A stretch of 14,645 nt of DNA from Geobacteraceae bacterium. GTDB lineage: Bacteria; Desulfobacterota; Desulfuromonadia; Desulfuromonadales; Geopsychrobacteraceae. The first letter of the stretch is position 1; each line of letters begins with the position of its first letter. The stretch lies in contig JAMOPE010000168.1 in the NCBI GenBank assembly GCA_027064785.1, positions 1 through 14,645 on the forward strand. Reading direction: 5' to 3'. Below, one piece after another: positions 14,619 to 14,645 of the stretch. Both the position numbers and the translations under genes were made by a program. Under the pieces are notes generated by a model, which worked only from the letters and a program-made list of their open reading frames with translations, was not told the DNA's origin and did no database searches.

Positions 14619-14645
14619 GTTGAAAGTTTCCCTTTCCGGGGATTG
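14619..14645 (+). CRISPR. Possible first CRISPR repeat, truncated by the window end
   Basis: The last 27 bases begin GTTGAAAG, contain a TCCC/GGGA inverted element around TTTCCG, and end GGGGATTG at the window edge. Many CRISPR repeats have this design and finish in ATTGAAAC, so only the final AAAC would be missing. Only one incomplete copy is present, no spacer can be seen and no cas gene lies in the window, so the call rests on resemblance alone. Confidence 0.4.

Noticed and set aside
14525..14623. A 32-residue forward open frame before the CRISPR-like sequence
   Set aside because: There is no ribosome-binding site and no recognisable similarity, and the stop falls inside the repeat-like sequence.

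Overview
The window looks like a chromosomal segment from an anaerobic deltaproteobacterium, probably Desulfuromonadales (Geobacter/Desulfuromonas/Pelobacter relatives). I infer this from the gene content and moderate base composition: a ferredoxin-dependent 2-oxoacid oxidoreductase next to PaaK-type CoA ligases and an ACT protein, XRE-cupin regulators, a cytoplasmic PAS/GAF hybrid kinase with an HDFNN phospho-acceptor box, and a short Ppx/GppA protein. The genus is not established. Every confident gene lies on the + strand.

Positions 1-3834 form a regulatory block. It holds a soluble PAS-GAF-PAS hybrid histidine kinase with its own receiver domain, followed by two tandem XRE-cupin repressor paralogues with identical DNA-recognition segments. 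The DNA around them carries a 13-bp tandem duplication, repeated TTACC/GGTAA boxes, a direct repeat around a promoter and a 20-bp palindrome. Positions 3883-5388 hold an IHF-beta-like gene with its own promoter and terminator, a gamma-class carbonic anhydrase-like protein and a stand-alone cyclic-nucleotide-binding domain protein, closed by a terminator. Positions 5390-8093 are a phosphate module: a Na+/Pi cotransporter with a PhoU-like tail, overlapping by one base with a Ppx/GppA phosphatase.

Positions 8080-13632 are the metabolic core, probably one operon from a near-consensus promoter inside the end of the phosphatase gene: iorA, iorB, paaK, a double-ACT protein and a second paaK. IorAB interconverts aryl-pyruvates and aryl-acetyl-CoAs with ferredoxin. 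The PaaK ligases interconvert aryl-acetates and aryl-acetyl-CoAs with ATP. The ACT protein is a likely amino-acid sensor. Together they fit fermentative or syntrophic breakdown of aromatic amino acids, or in reverse their synthesis from aryl acids. A hairpin separates the ACT gene from the second paaK.

Positions 13645-13819 are a tRNA-Pro(GGG) unit with promoter, encoded CCA and a perfectly symmetric terminator. A small SseB-domain protein follows (13856-14254). The last 391 bases hold no convincing protein gene of normal size. They contain an eight-codon leader-like ORF and a strong terminator (about 14350-14437), then AT-rich DNA leading to a sequence cut off by the window edge (14619-14645) that looks like the first repeat of a CRISPR array. 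That final element is the most interesting lead, but one incomplete copy cannot prove it.
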